A stretch of DNA of 64,000 bases from Erythroxylum novogranatense (lineage: Eukaryota > Streptophyta > Magnoliopsida > Malpighiales > Erythroxylaceae): contig CM057235.1 in NCBI GenBank assembly GCA_029891385.1, positions 13,480,001-13,544,000 of the forward strand, written 5' to 3'. A program made the position numbers and the translations under genes. Below the pieces are notes generated by a model. It did not search any database. It had not been told where the DNA came from and saw only the letters and a program-made list of their open reading frames with translations. Position 1 is the stretch's first letter, and each line of letters opens with the position of its first letter. Positions 36,818 to 49,681 of this stretch are shown here, in pieces.

Positions 36818-38877
36818 TTATATGTCAGTGGTTATTTACAATATGGTCTTTATGTCTTACCTGAAATAGTTGTTTTCCAATTATGAATGTTTCTGGTCAT
36901 AAAAGGAAGAGAGATAATCAAGCAAATCAAACTTACCTTTGGTAATGTAGACTTGGTTATATTGGTGAGAAAAGAGTAAACAAGTTGCACAAAAAAGGAT
37001 ACCTTGGTCAATATGACTATGAATCATATGAAACTTGTGAATTTTGTCTCAAAGGTAAAATGACCAAATCTCCTTTTGCTGGAATTGGAGAGAGAGCTGG
37101 TGAACTTTTAAGACTTATATATACTGATGTATGTGAGCCTATGAAAGTTCAAGCTAAATGTGGATATTCTTATTTTATCACCTTCACTGATGATATGTCA
37201 AGATATGCATTTGTGTATTTTGTGAAACACCAGTTTGGATCATTTGAAATGTTCAAAATATTTTGTTGTGAAGTTGAAAAGAAAACTGGTAAGAGTATAA
37301 AGGCACTAAGATCTGACCGTGGCAGTGAGTATCTTAGTGATGATTTTGTTGATTATCTAAGGCAATATGGAATCTTGTCTCAGTGGACTTCTCCAGGAAC
37401 ACCACAACACAATGGTGTTTTAGAAAGGAGAAATCGAACCTTATTGAATATTGTGAGATCCATGATGGGGTTCACTGATCTTCCTATCTTCCTATGGGGA
37501 TATATTTTAAAAGCTGATGCATATTTATTAAACAAAGTTCCCATTAAAGCAGTCACAAAAACTCTATATGAGATGTGGAAAGGACGTAAGCCTAACCTAA
37601 AACATTTGAAAGTTTGGGGTTGTCCAGCTTATGTCAAGAGATTGCAGCCAGATAAGCTTGGAGCGAGGTCTGACAAGTGTCGATTTGTTGGCTATCCCAA
37701 GGAAACTATGGGATACTATTTCTATCACTCTTATGAATATAAAGTGTTTGTGGCCAGAAATGCAACCTTTTTAGAAAGGGAGTTCCTTAATGAAGAAAGT
37801 TATGGTGTAGAAATAGATCTTGATGAAATTCAAGATTATGATGAATCAACACAAGCTCAAGAGCATCAGATGTATGTTGAACAACCTTTGCTTGATGTCT
37901 TGAAATTTACATATACGATACTAGCCTCAACCGTTGAGGAGAATGGACCAGTTAATGAACCTGTTCAAGAACCAATGCAATAATAACATCAAGTAGAGGA
38001 AGAACCTATTGAACATGAGTCTTTTAGAAGGTCTATTAGGGATCATCGTGCACCAGATAGATTAAACTTAATGGTGTATGGTGACGAAGATAATCATATT
38101 GATAATGACTCTAAGACTTATGAAGAGGCTATGGCAAGTCCAGATTGTGAGAAGTGGTTTAAGGCCATGGAATCTGAGTTAGAATCTAAGAGAATCAACA
38201 AAGTATGGACTTTGGTTGATCCCTTAAAGGATATAAAACCCATAAGATGTAAATAGGTATTTAAGAAAAAAATTGGAGCGGATGGGAATGTTGAAACCTA
38301 TAAAGCCCGTCTTGGTGCCAAGGGATATAATAAAAAAGAAGGTATTGATTATGATGAAACTTTTTCCCCTGTGGCAATGCTCAATTCTATTCGAATTCTA
38401 CTTGCTATAACTACATATTATGATTATGAGATATGAAAAATGGATGTGAAAATAGCTTTTCTTAACAGAGAGCTCAAGGAAGATGTCTATATGACTCAAC
38501 CTGAAGGTTTCACATTGCTATCTTCTCCTAATAAAATATGTAAGCTACAAAGAACCATTTATGGATTGAAGCAAACTTCATGAAGTTGTAATATTCGCTT
38601 CAATATAACAATCGCACAATTCGATTTTGTTAGATGCGAAGAAGAGCCATGTGTGTATAAGAAGGTTAGTAAGAGCATAGTTATTTTCCTAGTGTTGTAT
38701 GTAGATGACATATTGTTAATAGGAAATGATGCACTAGCCATGCAAAAGACAAAGATTTGGTTATCTGAATAGTGCTCCATGAAGGATTTGGGAGAAGCAG
38801 TTTACATTTTTAGAATCAAGATCTATAGATATAGATAAAGGAAGTTGCTAGGACTTTCCTAATCCATGTACATTGAT
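36818..38877 (+). pseudogene. copia-2 integrase and N-terminal RT
   Basis: After the solo LTR the copia-2 frame resumes with the GAG-pre-integrase region. The integrase core at 36985-37983 keeps the three catalytic acids in context: first Asp in LIYTDVCEPM, second in LRSDRGSEYL, Glu in NGVLERRNR. RT follows: KVWTLVDPLKDIKPI, DVYMTQPEGF, the YGLKQ block, and YVDD at 38698-38709. Stops: TAA at 37981-37983, TAG at 38254-38256, TGA at 38434-38436, TGA at 38581-38583 and TAG at 38770-38772, the middle three at expected Trp positions. Gypsy-1 interrupts it at 38878. Confidence 0.9.
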
Positions 38878-41800
38878 TGTTAGACCCCGATCCCTTTTTC
38901 CCTATTAAACAGGTTTGCAATTTAAATTATCTTTTGGTTAGTATGAAATTAGGGTTTTATTAGATTTCCTATTGGTTAGAATAATTTGGGATTTTAGTGC
39001 AATAATTATTAATTATTAGTTAAATTAGAATTTTAATTTTGGTGTTAGATTTTAAAAGAATAAGAAAATGGTAATGAGGCCATAAAATAGTGTTAGGATA
39101 AATTAGGAAGTGTTTATAAGGTTTTAAGGCTTTAGGTTATTAAAGTGGGCTTTTAGGCCTTTGGAATGTTATTTAAATGATGGGGAAAGCAAACAAGTGG
39201 GCTAGGGTTTTAAAGGAGAACTAAATGAAAAAGAAAGGAAGCATTTGGGCTTTTAAGTGGGAGTCCACGAAATTATTAGATGGTTGGAGGGAAAGATAAA
39301 ATTTTGGGAAAGTTTAAGTTAGAAGGAGGGAAAGTTGGACTTTTAGGCTTAGGTTTAAGTTAAAGAGTTAGGTTATGTAAGGAAGCTTAGGAAGTTTCTT
39401 AAGGAAGAAAAGTGGCCAACGAAAATTGAAAGGGAGGGAGCTAAGTGATGTCGTTTTTGGCTTAGGGGAATAAGTGAGAAAGAAACAAATTGGGTCATTT
39501 GTGTCTAGCCATCCGAAAGTTATCAAGAGAGGAGGAGAGTGAGAAGGTTTCGAAAATCCAAAGGAAATAGAAGGGTTAGATTCGGCCATCAAGTAAGAAG
39601 AAGAAGAAGGTAGGTTTTCAAGGTTTTCAAGCTTTAGGAAGGTTGATTCAAGTGGTTTATGTAAGAAGAAAGGAAGAGAAAGAGGATACTCCATCTTTAA
39701 AAGCAAAAAGAAGCTTGCGTGGGTTTCCTACAAGGTAAGGAAATTCGAATTTCTTGGTTGTGTTGTTAGGATTTCATCTTTCTTGTTTCATATTGGTGGT
39801 TTGAAGAGTAATTAGAAGGATTTGTTGTTGGAGGAGAGGAGAAAAAAATCAGATTGTGTAGGTTAGGGTTTTCGAAATTTATGAATTGATTTGTTAGAGT
39901 TTTGTTTTTCATGCTTTTAAAGGATGGTTGGAAGAGTTTATAGAGGAAGAATAAGAAAGGAAAGAGTTTCCCACCATTAGAAACTAGGAGGGTGATGTCG
40001 TGGGTTTCATGAGGGAAGAAGAATTTGAAATTTCATGGCTTTGTTGTTAGGGTTTGTCTAATGGTGGTTTGGAGAGTGTGTTGTGAAGGAAAAATGAAAG
40101 AAGAAAAGTTAGGGAAGCTTTGTGAAAAAAATCAGCATGCATGGATGGCTATAGGGTTGAGAATTTTCGAAAATAATAGAATCAATTGAGAGAGGTTTTA
40201 GTTAATATAGCATAGGAAAGGTATAGGAAAGGTGTAGGTAAGGTTCGGTAGGTTTAAATTCAAGTTTCGACATTTTTTGAAAAATTCCAGCATAGGTATC
40301 TTTGATTAATTAGACTTGTTATGTTTTGTTTAAGGTCAATTAAGACATTTGGAGCTTGAGGAAGGACAAGTTAATCAATTGCCAAGCCAAAGAAGTCAAG
40401 GTGGGTAACTTTTTAATAATTGAGTAATGAGCTACTTAAATGTCTCTTGAATGGTTTCCTATGACTTTCAAATTTTGAATGCATTATTGTTTGTGATAGT
40501 GTAAATATGTATTATGTGCCTTTCTATGTAAATACATTGTGTAAATATGTATAAATTTTTTGTCAAGATTATGTGAAGGTGAATTGTTGTAATGGCCAAT
40601 TGTGGCCAATCTTTATGAATAGTGTAATGTTTGGAAAATTGATTGAAAGTGAAAAGATTTGAATATGTGATTTTGGATGAATGCCTAAGGTGAAATTGCA
40701 TGATTACTTGGGTTTGTAGTGATCCCCTCTGTTAGCAAGTGCGCCCTTGTCTATTAGGCTTCTCCCTTTGCCTTGCTAGTGGCATAGGAGTTCAAATCGG
40801 ACTCCCCTCTGCTCACTTCTGCCACACATGGTCGCTGACGGACATGTGTAGTACGTCCTGTTAGGATCACTCAAACCATCTGATATGTGATTTTGTGTTA
40901 TTATATGACATTTGTTGATTTTGTTGTAAATGTTTTATTGTATTAGAAACTGAAATTGTTGAATATTGACTTGAAATTTAAGTGTTGATGCATGTTTTAG
41001 CTTATGCTTGACTATTAACTTGTTACCCACGGAGCCGTCGTGCTCACCCCCCTTTCTCCCTCCACAGGTATTGAGCGAGAAATCGGGTCGTCGCATCGGG
41101 ATTGAGGCATTACTCCGATGCTTTTGTTTTTGAAGTCATACTTTTGAAAACAGTGCTTTGGCTAGCATTTTAGACAAAGATTGGACTTTGTAAACTTTCT
41201 TTGGAATTTTTGTATTCGGGCTAAAATGCTCTTTAAAACATTGTATTTGCTTATTTAATGTAAATATGAAAGGTTTTGAAGTTTCCGTTGTATATTGTAT
41301 ATGTTTAAGCATGTATGGTTGTATGTTTGTAAAAGCAAGCATGAGCTTGTAGTTTCTTTATGATTTGGAAATGGGTTGATGTTTAGGAGTTAGGTTAGAA
41401 TACCTAAGATTGTGTTGTTGCCATTTGGAGTTGATGTGGTTTGGTTGTTGGATATGTGTGAGAATTTGGGAGATTGAAGTATTTTGTGTAAGTGGAAGTT
41501 AGGTTGGAAATTGAAGATTTTGGCTAGAGCATTTTTAGGGGAGGTGCTGTCCGTTTTTTTTTTTAAATGGGCAGCCACCTTGCTTTGGCTTTTAGAGCAT
41601 GTTAGAGTAGGAATTTGAGTGAGAGGTATTTCTTAAAGGTTGTAGAACTTATCAAGATCTTTAAAACGGTATAAAATGGGTTAATTTTCGACTTAAGATG
41701 AAAATTTTATAGGCATTTGAAAATTTCTGATTACTATTCATTTGGTAATTTTCACTATTCATATGGTAATTAGCTAAACAACAATTTTAAACAAGTTTCT

Positions 41801-42329
41801 ACTTCTCTTGATGATCGATATGCCTTTTGTTTTCTTTATGAAGGTTGTAAAACATCTTTAAATATTTCCGATGATGACGTATAGGACATTTTCGATTCTT
41901 TTATATCAAAAGTTGTAACTTTTCAATTTTAGCATGATGTAGGAGCAGTTAAGTTTGGAATAAACCTTTAAAGCAACTTATGGAGGACTTTGTTTTTAAC
42001 ATCCTCTTCGAACGGTATAGCGTTCCTATTTAGTTTTTAATAGACGCTAAATCTTCAAAATTTGGATTTCGAGACGTTTTCTGTTTTCATTTGACCTAGA
42101 GGCATGGAATTTCAGATTAGCTTAGGCATAAGAGTAGTTATGGGCCCTAAGCAGATCAAATTTTACTGGAGGATAATTAGGGTAAATTTATCAAGGTTTA
42201 TTCGGATAACGTGAACTTAAGTTCGATTTGAGGTTTAATTAGTGATGAGGAATCGCTCCCTCGTGAGATGTGCGTCCAGATGTCACGCAGGACGTCGGAC
42301 ACGTGTCGCACTAGGGAGGGGTTCCAACA
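38878..42329 (+). repeat. gypsy-1 5' LTR (3452 bp)
   Basis: TGTTAGACCCCGATCCC...GGGGTTCCAACA. A patch near 40760-40850 differs most from the 3' LTR. A TCTCCCTCCACAGGT...GTCGTCGCATCGGG module lies at 41042-41110. ORFs inside are chance. Confidence 0.93.
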
Positions 42330-42333
42330 CTTA

Positions 42334-42345
42334 TGGTATCAGAGC
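42334..42345 (+). other. gypsy-1 primer-binding site (tRNA-iMet)
   Basis: TGGTATCAGAGC four bases after the 5' LTR, complementary to initiator tRNA-Met. Confidence 0.9.
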
Positions 42346-42559
42346 TTTCGGTTTAGATTCGGGTAGAAGGAGAACTTTAGGGTTTTCATGATTTTATTAA
42401 ACTTACATGATTTGTGTTCTTTTACATTGTTTTAATTGAATTTACATGCCTACATGGTGATTTCGACTAAATGATGATTTTGGATGATTGTAACTTGAGT
42501 GTTGCACATACTTTTTTTGAATTAAAGTTTTTCACTGGTTTTATTTTGAAGGAGTAAAT

Positions 42560-43690
42560 ATGCCACCTCGACGTAGATCCCGCGGAACTCGTTCTCGCTC
42601 TAGTTCCCGCCAGGGGAGCACAGATGAGTCGCATGTCCCACAAGATGCGGGGACACACTCAGCTCCTGGCTCAGAGGCACCTAGTGTGCAACCTGAGGAG
42701 CAACCTCCTCCTCCTCCTGCTATGCCTGCGATGGATCCACAGTTTTTCCAGGCTTTTGCCCAGGCTTTCACCTTAGCCATGGGACAGGGATCTCGAGCTT
42801 GATGTCGGCTCCAAGTGATTCAAGCAGGCGATGACAAGTTACGGAAGTATGGAGCGGTGGACTTTCATGGTACCACAAATCCTGAGGAACTGAAGCTTGG
42901 ATGAAAAGAACATAGAGGGTCCTGGTGCAGATGAAATGCACAGATGAGGAGAAGCTTGAGTATGCAGTGAGTCTATTGCAGGGGAATGCTCTTCACTGGT
43001 GGGAGTCGGTGCCACAGAGTCAAGCGGTACCTCCAGTGTTGTCATGGAGAGATTTTAGAGAATTATTCAGGAAAAAGTACTTCTCCGGGGTTTATATGCA
43101 GGAAAAGGCCAGAGAGTTTTTGAATTTAGCTCAGAGGGAGATGTCTGTTAGTGAGTATGAGCTGAGATTCACCCAACTGTCTCGGTATGCAGCCTACATG
43201 GTGGTTAATGAAGAAGACAAGTGCAGAAAGTTTGAAGGAGGCCTCCACCTGGGAATCAGGGAAAAGGTAGTGATTCATAACTTTTCCAATTATCAGCAGC
43301 TGGTGGATGCGGCACTCCAGGCAAAAAAACTGGAGAACATTAGACAGGAGGTGAGCAGGAAAAGAAAGGGCAGAGAGCAGTTTCCTAGGAGAGGGGGTAG
43401 TGTTCAGACAGCTTTCAGGGGTGAGAAGAGTTTTCGTGTGCAGAGTCGGGGAGGCGAGGTGCCTCAGCAGAGCGAGCAATTCAAAGCAGTCGGTCAGCAG
43501 CCTCCTCAGTGGGAGGAAACAACAGGACAGAGAAAAGTAGGAACTCGACCCCTATATGTGAACATTGTGGGAACCCCCATCGAGGTGAATGTCGTAAATT
43601 GTCAGGTGCTTGCTTCAAGTGTGGAGAGAAGGGACACATGATTAGAGACTGTCCTCTGTGGGCCCGAGGCGGGATCTCGATCCACAGCTC
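42560..43690 (+). pseudogene. gypsy-1 gag
   Basis: ATG 42560 opens MPPRRRSRGTRSRSSSR, then a Pro-rich segment and FFQAFAQAF. A stop at 42800-42802 and small indels to 42925 break it. The gag domain continues (LEYAVSLLQGNALHWWESVP, MSVSEYELRFTQLSRYA, HLGIREKVVIHNF). A frameshift near 43500 leads to two zinc knuckles (CEHCGNPHRGEC and CFKCGEKGHMIRDC, 43557-43650). The MPPRR start and LHWWE block match gypsy-2 gag, so the two elements share a lineage. Confidence 0.88.
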
Positions 43691-44727
43691 GAGAGGAGAG
43701 TGGAGATAGTGGAGACCAGACCAGCTTCTGGAATGGGCAGTTCTGGGTCAGTAAAGAAGCCCATTCCTCCAGGGAGACCGAGAGGGCAAGCACAGGCTCG
43801 GGTGTTTGCTATGACTCGAGAGGAGGCTGCAGCCGCACCGAAGGTTGTTACTGGTATGGCTCAGCTTTTTCATTTTGATGTTTATGTTCTTTTTGATTCT
43901 GGTTCCACCCATTCCTTTGTCTCTGCGAGTGTGTTATTGCCCGGTATGCAGTCCGTTCTTTTGGATGAGTTTCTATTTGTTAGTACTCCGTTAGGGAGGA
44001 CTGTTATCATGAGCCGGATCTTTCGGGATTGTGAGCTTGTGATTGATGGATCTAGGTTGGTAGTAGATCTACTACCTCTAGATCTGAAGGGGTTAGATGT
44101 GATTGTCGGAATGGACGTGATGGAAAGTATAAGGCGAAGCTGGATTGTGATAAAAAGGAAGTGGAATTTGATCTGGGTGAGGGTCAGAAAGTAGTTTTCA
44201 GAGGAGACAGAAAGTTGACACCGCCACGGCTTGTTTCAGCTTTATTAGCTGATAGACTGATGGGAAGAGGCTGTGAAGCCTTCTTGGCGTATGTTCTGGA
44301 TACCAGTGTGAAGGAGAGTAAGGTGGAGGATATTCCCATTGTGAGGGAATTTCCTGATGTGTTTCCTGAGGAGTTGCCCGGTTTGCCACTAGAGAGGGAG
44401 ATTGAGTTTGCCATTGATTTGGCTCCCGGGACAGCTCCTATTTCGATTCCACCTTACAGGATGGCTCCAGCTGAGCTGAAGAAGCTAAAAAAGCAGTTGG
44501 AGGATTTATTAGAGAACGGATTTATTAGGCCGAGTTTCTCACCCTGGGGAGCGCCGGTCTTGTTTGTTAGAAAGAAAGATGGAACCTGGAGAATGTGCAT
44601 TGACTACAGGAGGCTAAATAAAGTGACAGTGAAAAACAAGTATCTATTACCCCGGATAGATGACTTGTTTGATCAGCTGCAAGGAGCAACGGTTTTCTCC
44701 AAGATTGATCTCAGGTCTGGCTACCAT
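43658..44727 (+). pseudogene. gypsy-1 protease and N-terminal RT
   Basis: Aspartic protease: catalytic LFDSGSTHSFVSAS and the later [10 protein letters not shown] frameshift near 44150 moves into the RT frame: [59 protein letters not shown] and [11 protein letters not shown]. Copia-3 then splits RT between the His and Gln codons of GYHQLRI. Confidence 0.92.
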
Positions 44728-44942
44728 TGTTGGACCAATGGTGGTTGACAAATTAAATCCCTTTATGTTTTGATAATAATAAAATATCTAGAAATAGTTA
44801 AGAAATTATTTCAGGTATTATTCAATGAAAGGATTGAGCAAATCAAGTTGAGCAAGTGTCTAATCAATGAGGAATTAAGTTGGGAGTTATCTTCTAAGCA
44901 AAAATGGCATAAAGCTTAAGGATAATAAAGGATTTGGTAATA

Positions 44943-45168
44943 CAAGTCGACTTACATCAAGGTCTGAATATAACAAGTCAACTGGAACAGTACAAATCGA
45001 CTTATATGAAGATGTATTAAGACAAGTCGACTTATAGCACACAACTCGACTTATCGAGGCAGACAAGTCGACTTACAGTATACAAGGCGACTTATTGGAG
45101 AGCGGAGATGAAACTTTTACGTAAATGGTTGAAACAAGTCGACTTATACATTCGACAAGTCGACTTAT
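44943..45168 (+). promoter_or_regulatory. nine-copy palindromic motif array in copia-3 U3
   Basis: The core CAAGTCGACTTA (central AAGTCGACTT is a perfect palindrome) occurs with its centre T at 44947, 44978 (variant), 44997, 45027, 45046, 45068, 45087 (variant), 45139 and 45160. Steps are 31, 19, 30, 19, 22, 19, 52 and 21 bp. A TATA box follows at 45289. Likely binding sites for a dimeric factor. Confidence 0.75.
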
Positions 45169-45288
45169 GGATGCACAATTTTAGCTCCAACGGTCCAATT
45201 TGCTAAAAATGGAATGGAGATTATCAAGGAACGGCTATATCCAATCAAGCAACGGCTAGTAGAGCTCCAACAGCTATATTTCTTTAAG

Positions 45289-45296
45289 TATAAATA
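45289..45296 (+). promoter_or_regulatory. TATA box of the copia-3 5' LTR
   Basis: TATAAATA about 120 bp after the last motif. The 3' LTR copy is at 52333-52340. Confidence 0.7.
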
Positions 45297-45326
45297 AAGG
45301 ATGATGGAAGGAGAGTATATACAAGT

Positions 45327-46478
45327 CACCGCAATTATGGAGTCAAAGGACCTTAACCATCTGGAATTCAACGCTTTGGTGGGATCACTCATCAACTATG
45401 AGATTATTCTCAAATCCAGAGGAGGTAGATGTAAGCCTAAAAAATCTATTGCTTTTAAAGCTAACACTTCTTTTGTTGATGAAAGTGATGAGGAATTAGA
45501 TGAAGACGAGGAAGACGAAGAAATTGCTATGTACGCTAGAAATTTAAGGAAGTTCAAGGGACTTCTTAAAAATCGAAGGAAAGAATTAAATGGCGAAAAA
45601 CAGGTAGAAAGAAAGAGGTTTGGCGCGAAAAGAAAATCAAAAGGCTATGACGAAAAGAAAGGCAACGAAGAATGTTAGAGATGTGGAAAACGGGGACATC
45701 TCGCAAGAGAATGCAAAAGCTCATCATCAACATCAAACTTTCAGAAAAATGACAAATACGAAAAAGGTAAAAAGAAAACTAGCCTGGTGGCAACTTGGAG
45801 TGATGAAGAGGATACATATTAAAGTGATGATGAGAACAACCTGGCACTTATGGCAAAAGGTTCATCAAGTGATGATGAAAATGAGGTAAATTTCAGTGAC
45901 CAAAATCTAAGAGATTCCTTTGATGCTTTACAAGCTGATTTTGAAGAAGCTATTGAGATTAACAAAAAATTAAGAAAGAAAATACGAGAGTTGGTTGCTG
46001 AAAATAGTGCTTTACATGAAACGATTGATGATTTAGATAGTCCAAAAGAAGATCATTCTGCATGTCTTATTGAAAAAGAAAATCTTATTTGTGAGCTTAA
46101 TAGACTTAGAAAAGAATTTTCGTATATGGTTGGAAAATTCGCAAATGGAAACGAACAGTTTGAAAATTGCTATCGCTACAAAGATATTCCATTTCTAAAC
46201 ATGGATTAGGTTATGACCCTTTTGATAGAGATTGCTCTTTAATTTCAAAATTTACTAAGGATGGAAAAATCGCTCAATGTGCTAAATGCTTGAAAGATGG
46301 TCATATAGAAATTGCTTGCAAGAGTACTAGAAGATGTGTTCAGATTAAGAAAATTTGGGTTATTAAAGGCACAATACCACCTAATGTGGTTTATATGGCT
46401 AACCAAATTGGACCCAAAATGGCTTGGGTACCTATAAGAAGAAAGAACGTTGATATTGTAGGTACAAGCAAGGGATGA
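45327..46478 (+). pseudogene. copia-3 gag remnant and coiled-coil region
   Basis: Starting directly at the deletion joint is the gag C-terminal part: AIMESKDLNHLEFNALVGSL, a Lys-rich stretch and an acidic DESDEELDEDEEDEE run. The zinc knuckle reads C-stop-RCGKRGHLAREC, TAG at 45676-45678 replacing a residue inside the CxxC. Downstream, 45850-46200 encodes a strongly heptad-like segment (LQADFEEAIEINKKLRKKI) as seen after gag in SIRE-type elements. A frameshift near 46170 leads to a second Cys-rich piece (CAKCLKDGHIEIAC). Confidence 0.82.
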
Positions 46479-49400
46479 AAGGCCGTCAAGCACTTGGTAC
46501 ATCAACAGCGGATGTTCGAGACACATGAGTGGGGACAAGAACCTTTTTGAGGATATCAAACCGAAAAATCAAGGTTATGTCACCTTCGGAGACAACAACA
46601 AAGGTAAGGTCATTGGAATTGGTAAAGTGGGTAAGGAACCTTTGCCAACCATTGACAATGTTTTGCTAGTTGATGGGCTGAAACATAATTTGTTAAGTGT
46701 CTCTCAACTATGTGATATGGACTTTAATGTTAGTTTTGAATCATCACATTGTTCGGTTAAAAAGGATGGACATGTTGCTTTCATTGGTTTGAGACATGGA
46801 AATACATACATTGTAGATTTGCATGACGATAGCTCTTTTAATGAAAAGTGTCTAGTAACATTAGAAGAAAATGCATTTTTGTGGCATAGAAAATTAGGAC
46901 ATGCTCCTTTGCCATTAATTTCTAAACTTTCGAAAAATGACATAGTAAGAGGATTGCCTAAAATCAAATTTGTTAAAGATCACTTATGTGAGTCTTGCCT
47001 AAAGGGCAAACATGTTAGAGAATCTTTCAAACCAAAGAAAGAAATTTGCACCTCTAGAGTTCTTGAACTTGTGCATATGGATTTGATTGGACCATCTAGG
47101 CATGCTAGTCTTAGTGGAAAATTGTATATCCTTGTGATTGTAGATGATTTTTCTAGATTTACCTGGGTAAGATTTCTTGCAAATAAAAGTGATGCCGTTA
47201 ATGAATTTACCAAGTGGTGTAGATTGGTTCAAAATGAGAAGAATTTGTCTATCGTTGCAATTAGAACCGATCATGGAGGAGAATTCGAATGTGAACCTTT
47301 CGAAAGTCTTTGCGACAAATACGGGATGGAGCACAATTTCTCAACACCAAGGACTCCGCAACAAAATGGTGTGGTAGAAAGGAAGAATCGTTCTCTTGAA
47401 GAAATGAGCAGAACCATGTTAAATGAGTACAACCTTCCTAAATCATTTTGGGCGGAAGAAGTCAATACCGCATGCTACGTCATCAATAGGGTGCACTTGC
47501 GAAGAGACAAAAATAAGACACCCTACGAACTTTGGAAAGGTAAGAAACCCAACATCTCCTATTTTCATCCATTTGGTTGTAAAGTTTTCATTCATAATAA
47601 TGGAAAGAGCAATTTAGGAAAATTCGATTCTAAATCCGATGTTGGTGTATTTATTGGTTATTCTCAAACTAGTAAAGCTTTTAGAGTTTATAATAATAGG
47701 ACTAAATGTGTTGAAGAAAGTATACATGTTAAATTTGATGAAATAATTTCACCCCTGAGAAAGGTTTGTTTTGATGATGATGCAGGAAGTTCAGGTAATA
47801 AAGTTGAAGAAATTGAATCCAAGATTAAGGAATTGAAGCTGGATGAAGAAAACCATGTACCCGACACTAAATCATAGGCAAAAGAAAAGAACCATCCTAT
47901 GGAACAAGTCATAGGTGATTTGAATGTCGGAGTAAGAACTAGGAGAAATATTTATGAGAATATGAGTAATTCCGCCTTCATTTCGTTGGTGGAACCCAAA
48001 AATATAGAAGAAGCTCTTAAAGATGAAAACTGGCTTTTAGCTATGCAAGAGGAGCTCAACCAGTTCAAACGAAATGATGTATGGGATTTGGTAGCTCCAC
48101 CAAAGTACAAGACCATCATTGGGGTCAAGTGGGTAAATCGGATTAAATATGATGAGAATGGTGAAGCGATCAAAAATAAATCAAGGTTAGTGGCTCAAGG
48201 ATTTTATCAAGAAGAAGGCCTTGATTATAATGAGACATACGCTCCTATGACTCATTTGGAAGCAATTAGGCTACTATGTGCATTCGCGTCTCATAAAAGG
48301 ATCAAATTAAATCAAATGGACGTCAAGAGCGCATTTCTAAATGGGTACATTCAAGAGGAGGTCTATGTCAAACAACCGCTGGGATTTGAAGATCATGAGC
48401 ATCCGGATTATGTCTACAAACTCAAGAAGGAACTTTATGGACTAAAGCAAGCACCTAGAGCATGGTATGAGAGGTTAAGTACTTTTCTAACTCAACATGG
48501 ATATATTCGTGGTAAGATAGATAATACGTTGTTTATTAAACATGTTGATAATGATATGCTTGTTTGTCAAATTTATGTTGATGACATTGTGTTTGGTGCC
48601 ACTAATGAATTTTTGTGCAAAGAATTCAGTGATTTAATGCAAGGTGAGTTTGAAATGAGTATGATGGGAGAACTCAAATTCTTTCTTGGATTGCAAATCA
48701 AGCAGCACAAAAATGGAATATTCATCCATCAATCGAAATATACAAAGGAACTTCTTAAGAAGTTTAAAATGGATGGATGCAAAGTGGCGACAACACTAAT
48801 GGCGACAAATCTGGTCTTAGAAAAACATGAAAATGAAGAAGACGTTGATCAAAAACTCTATAGAGGTATGATCGGCTCTTTTTTGTATTTAACTGCTTCT
48901 AGACCTGATATAATGTTTGTCACATGTCTTTGTGCTAGATTTCAATCTTGTCCTAAGATTTCTCATTTGAGTGCTTGTAAAAGAATTTTCAGATACTTGA
49001 GTAGAACTATTAATCATGGTTTGTGGTATCCTAGTTGTGATTCATTTGATTTGTATGCTTATAGTGATGCTGATCATGGTGGTTATAGAATTGATAGGAA
49101 AATCACTAGTGGCTTGTGTCATTTCTTAGGATCATCTTTGATTTCTTGGGCTAGTAAAAAGCAAGTTAGTGTAGCCATTTTCACTGCTGAATCTGAATAT
49201 GTAGCAGCTGGGAGTGCTTGTGCCCAAGTTCTTTGGATTAAACATCAATTGCTTGATTATGGTATTGTAGTTAAAAACATTCCTATCTATTGTGATAATA
49301 CCAGTGCTATTTGTTTGAGTAAAAATCCAATTTTGCATAGTAGAACAAAGCATATAGAAATTAGACATCATTTTATTCGTGATCATTGTCTAAAAGGTGA

Positions 49401-49527
49401 CATTTGCTTGAAGCATGTTTCTACTAGTGATCAATTGGCTGACATTTTTACTAAACCTCTTAAGGAAGATGTGTTTGTGAATATTAAATTGAGACTAGGC
49501 ATGTGTGATTTAAATTCATTCGGTTGA
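46470..49527 (+). pseudogene. copia-3 pol: protease, integrase, RT, RNase H
   Basis: The frame enters at protease, where the catalytic triplet reads Asn-Ser-Gly (AAC at 46504-46506) instead of Asp-Ser-Gly in WYINSGCSRHMSGD. GAG-pre-integrase (FLWHRKLGHAPL) and integrase follow; the acids are in HMDLIGPSR, IRTDHGGEFE and NGVVERKNR. One TAG at 47875-47877 splits pol; the same frame continues through RT (DVWDLVAPP, KSAFLNGYIQEEVYVKQP, YVDD at 48574-48585) and RNase H (AYSDADHGG, TAESEYVAA, YCDNTSAICLSKNP) to the stop at 49525-49527. RT and RNase H are uninterrupted, the best kept retroelement domains in the window. Confidence 0.93.
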
Positions 49528-49675
49528 ATTTATGTTTGGCTACATTCATATATCAAATGGTCAAAATTTGAGGCATTTGTGCAATCACATCCGAAGATAC
49601 ATTCATCGTGTTGCTTACTTTGGCTGATTTAAGTGAATTATTCGGAGTTTTGGACACACTTTTATGACTGGACCT
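49528..49675 (+). other. copia-3 spacer after pol
   Basis: Short spacer with no ORF between the pol stop and the internal motif array. Confidence 0.6.
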
Positions 49676-49681
49676 TCAGCA

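Larger units (their letters stand above)
44728..45326 (+). repeat. copia-3 5' LTR, truncated (599 of 1053 bp)
   Basis: This matches 51772-52370 of the 3' LTR and then passes at ACAAGT into gag codons. The rest of the LTR, the primer-binding site, the leader and the gag N-terminus are deleted. U3 with its motif array and TATA box remains. Confidence 0.92.

Noticed and set aside
39368..39706. 112-codon minus-strand ORF, repeated at 55883-56221
   Set aside because: It lies in both gypsy-1 LTRs, antisense to the element. Its presence twice is due to LTR duplication, not to a gene.
44941..45170. A CRISPR-like array
   Set aside because: The spaced AAGTCGACTTA repeats are short, variable and inside a plant LTR promoter; spacing is about 20-50 bp with no unique spacers of set length.
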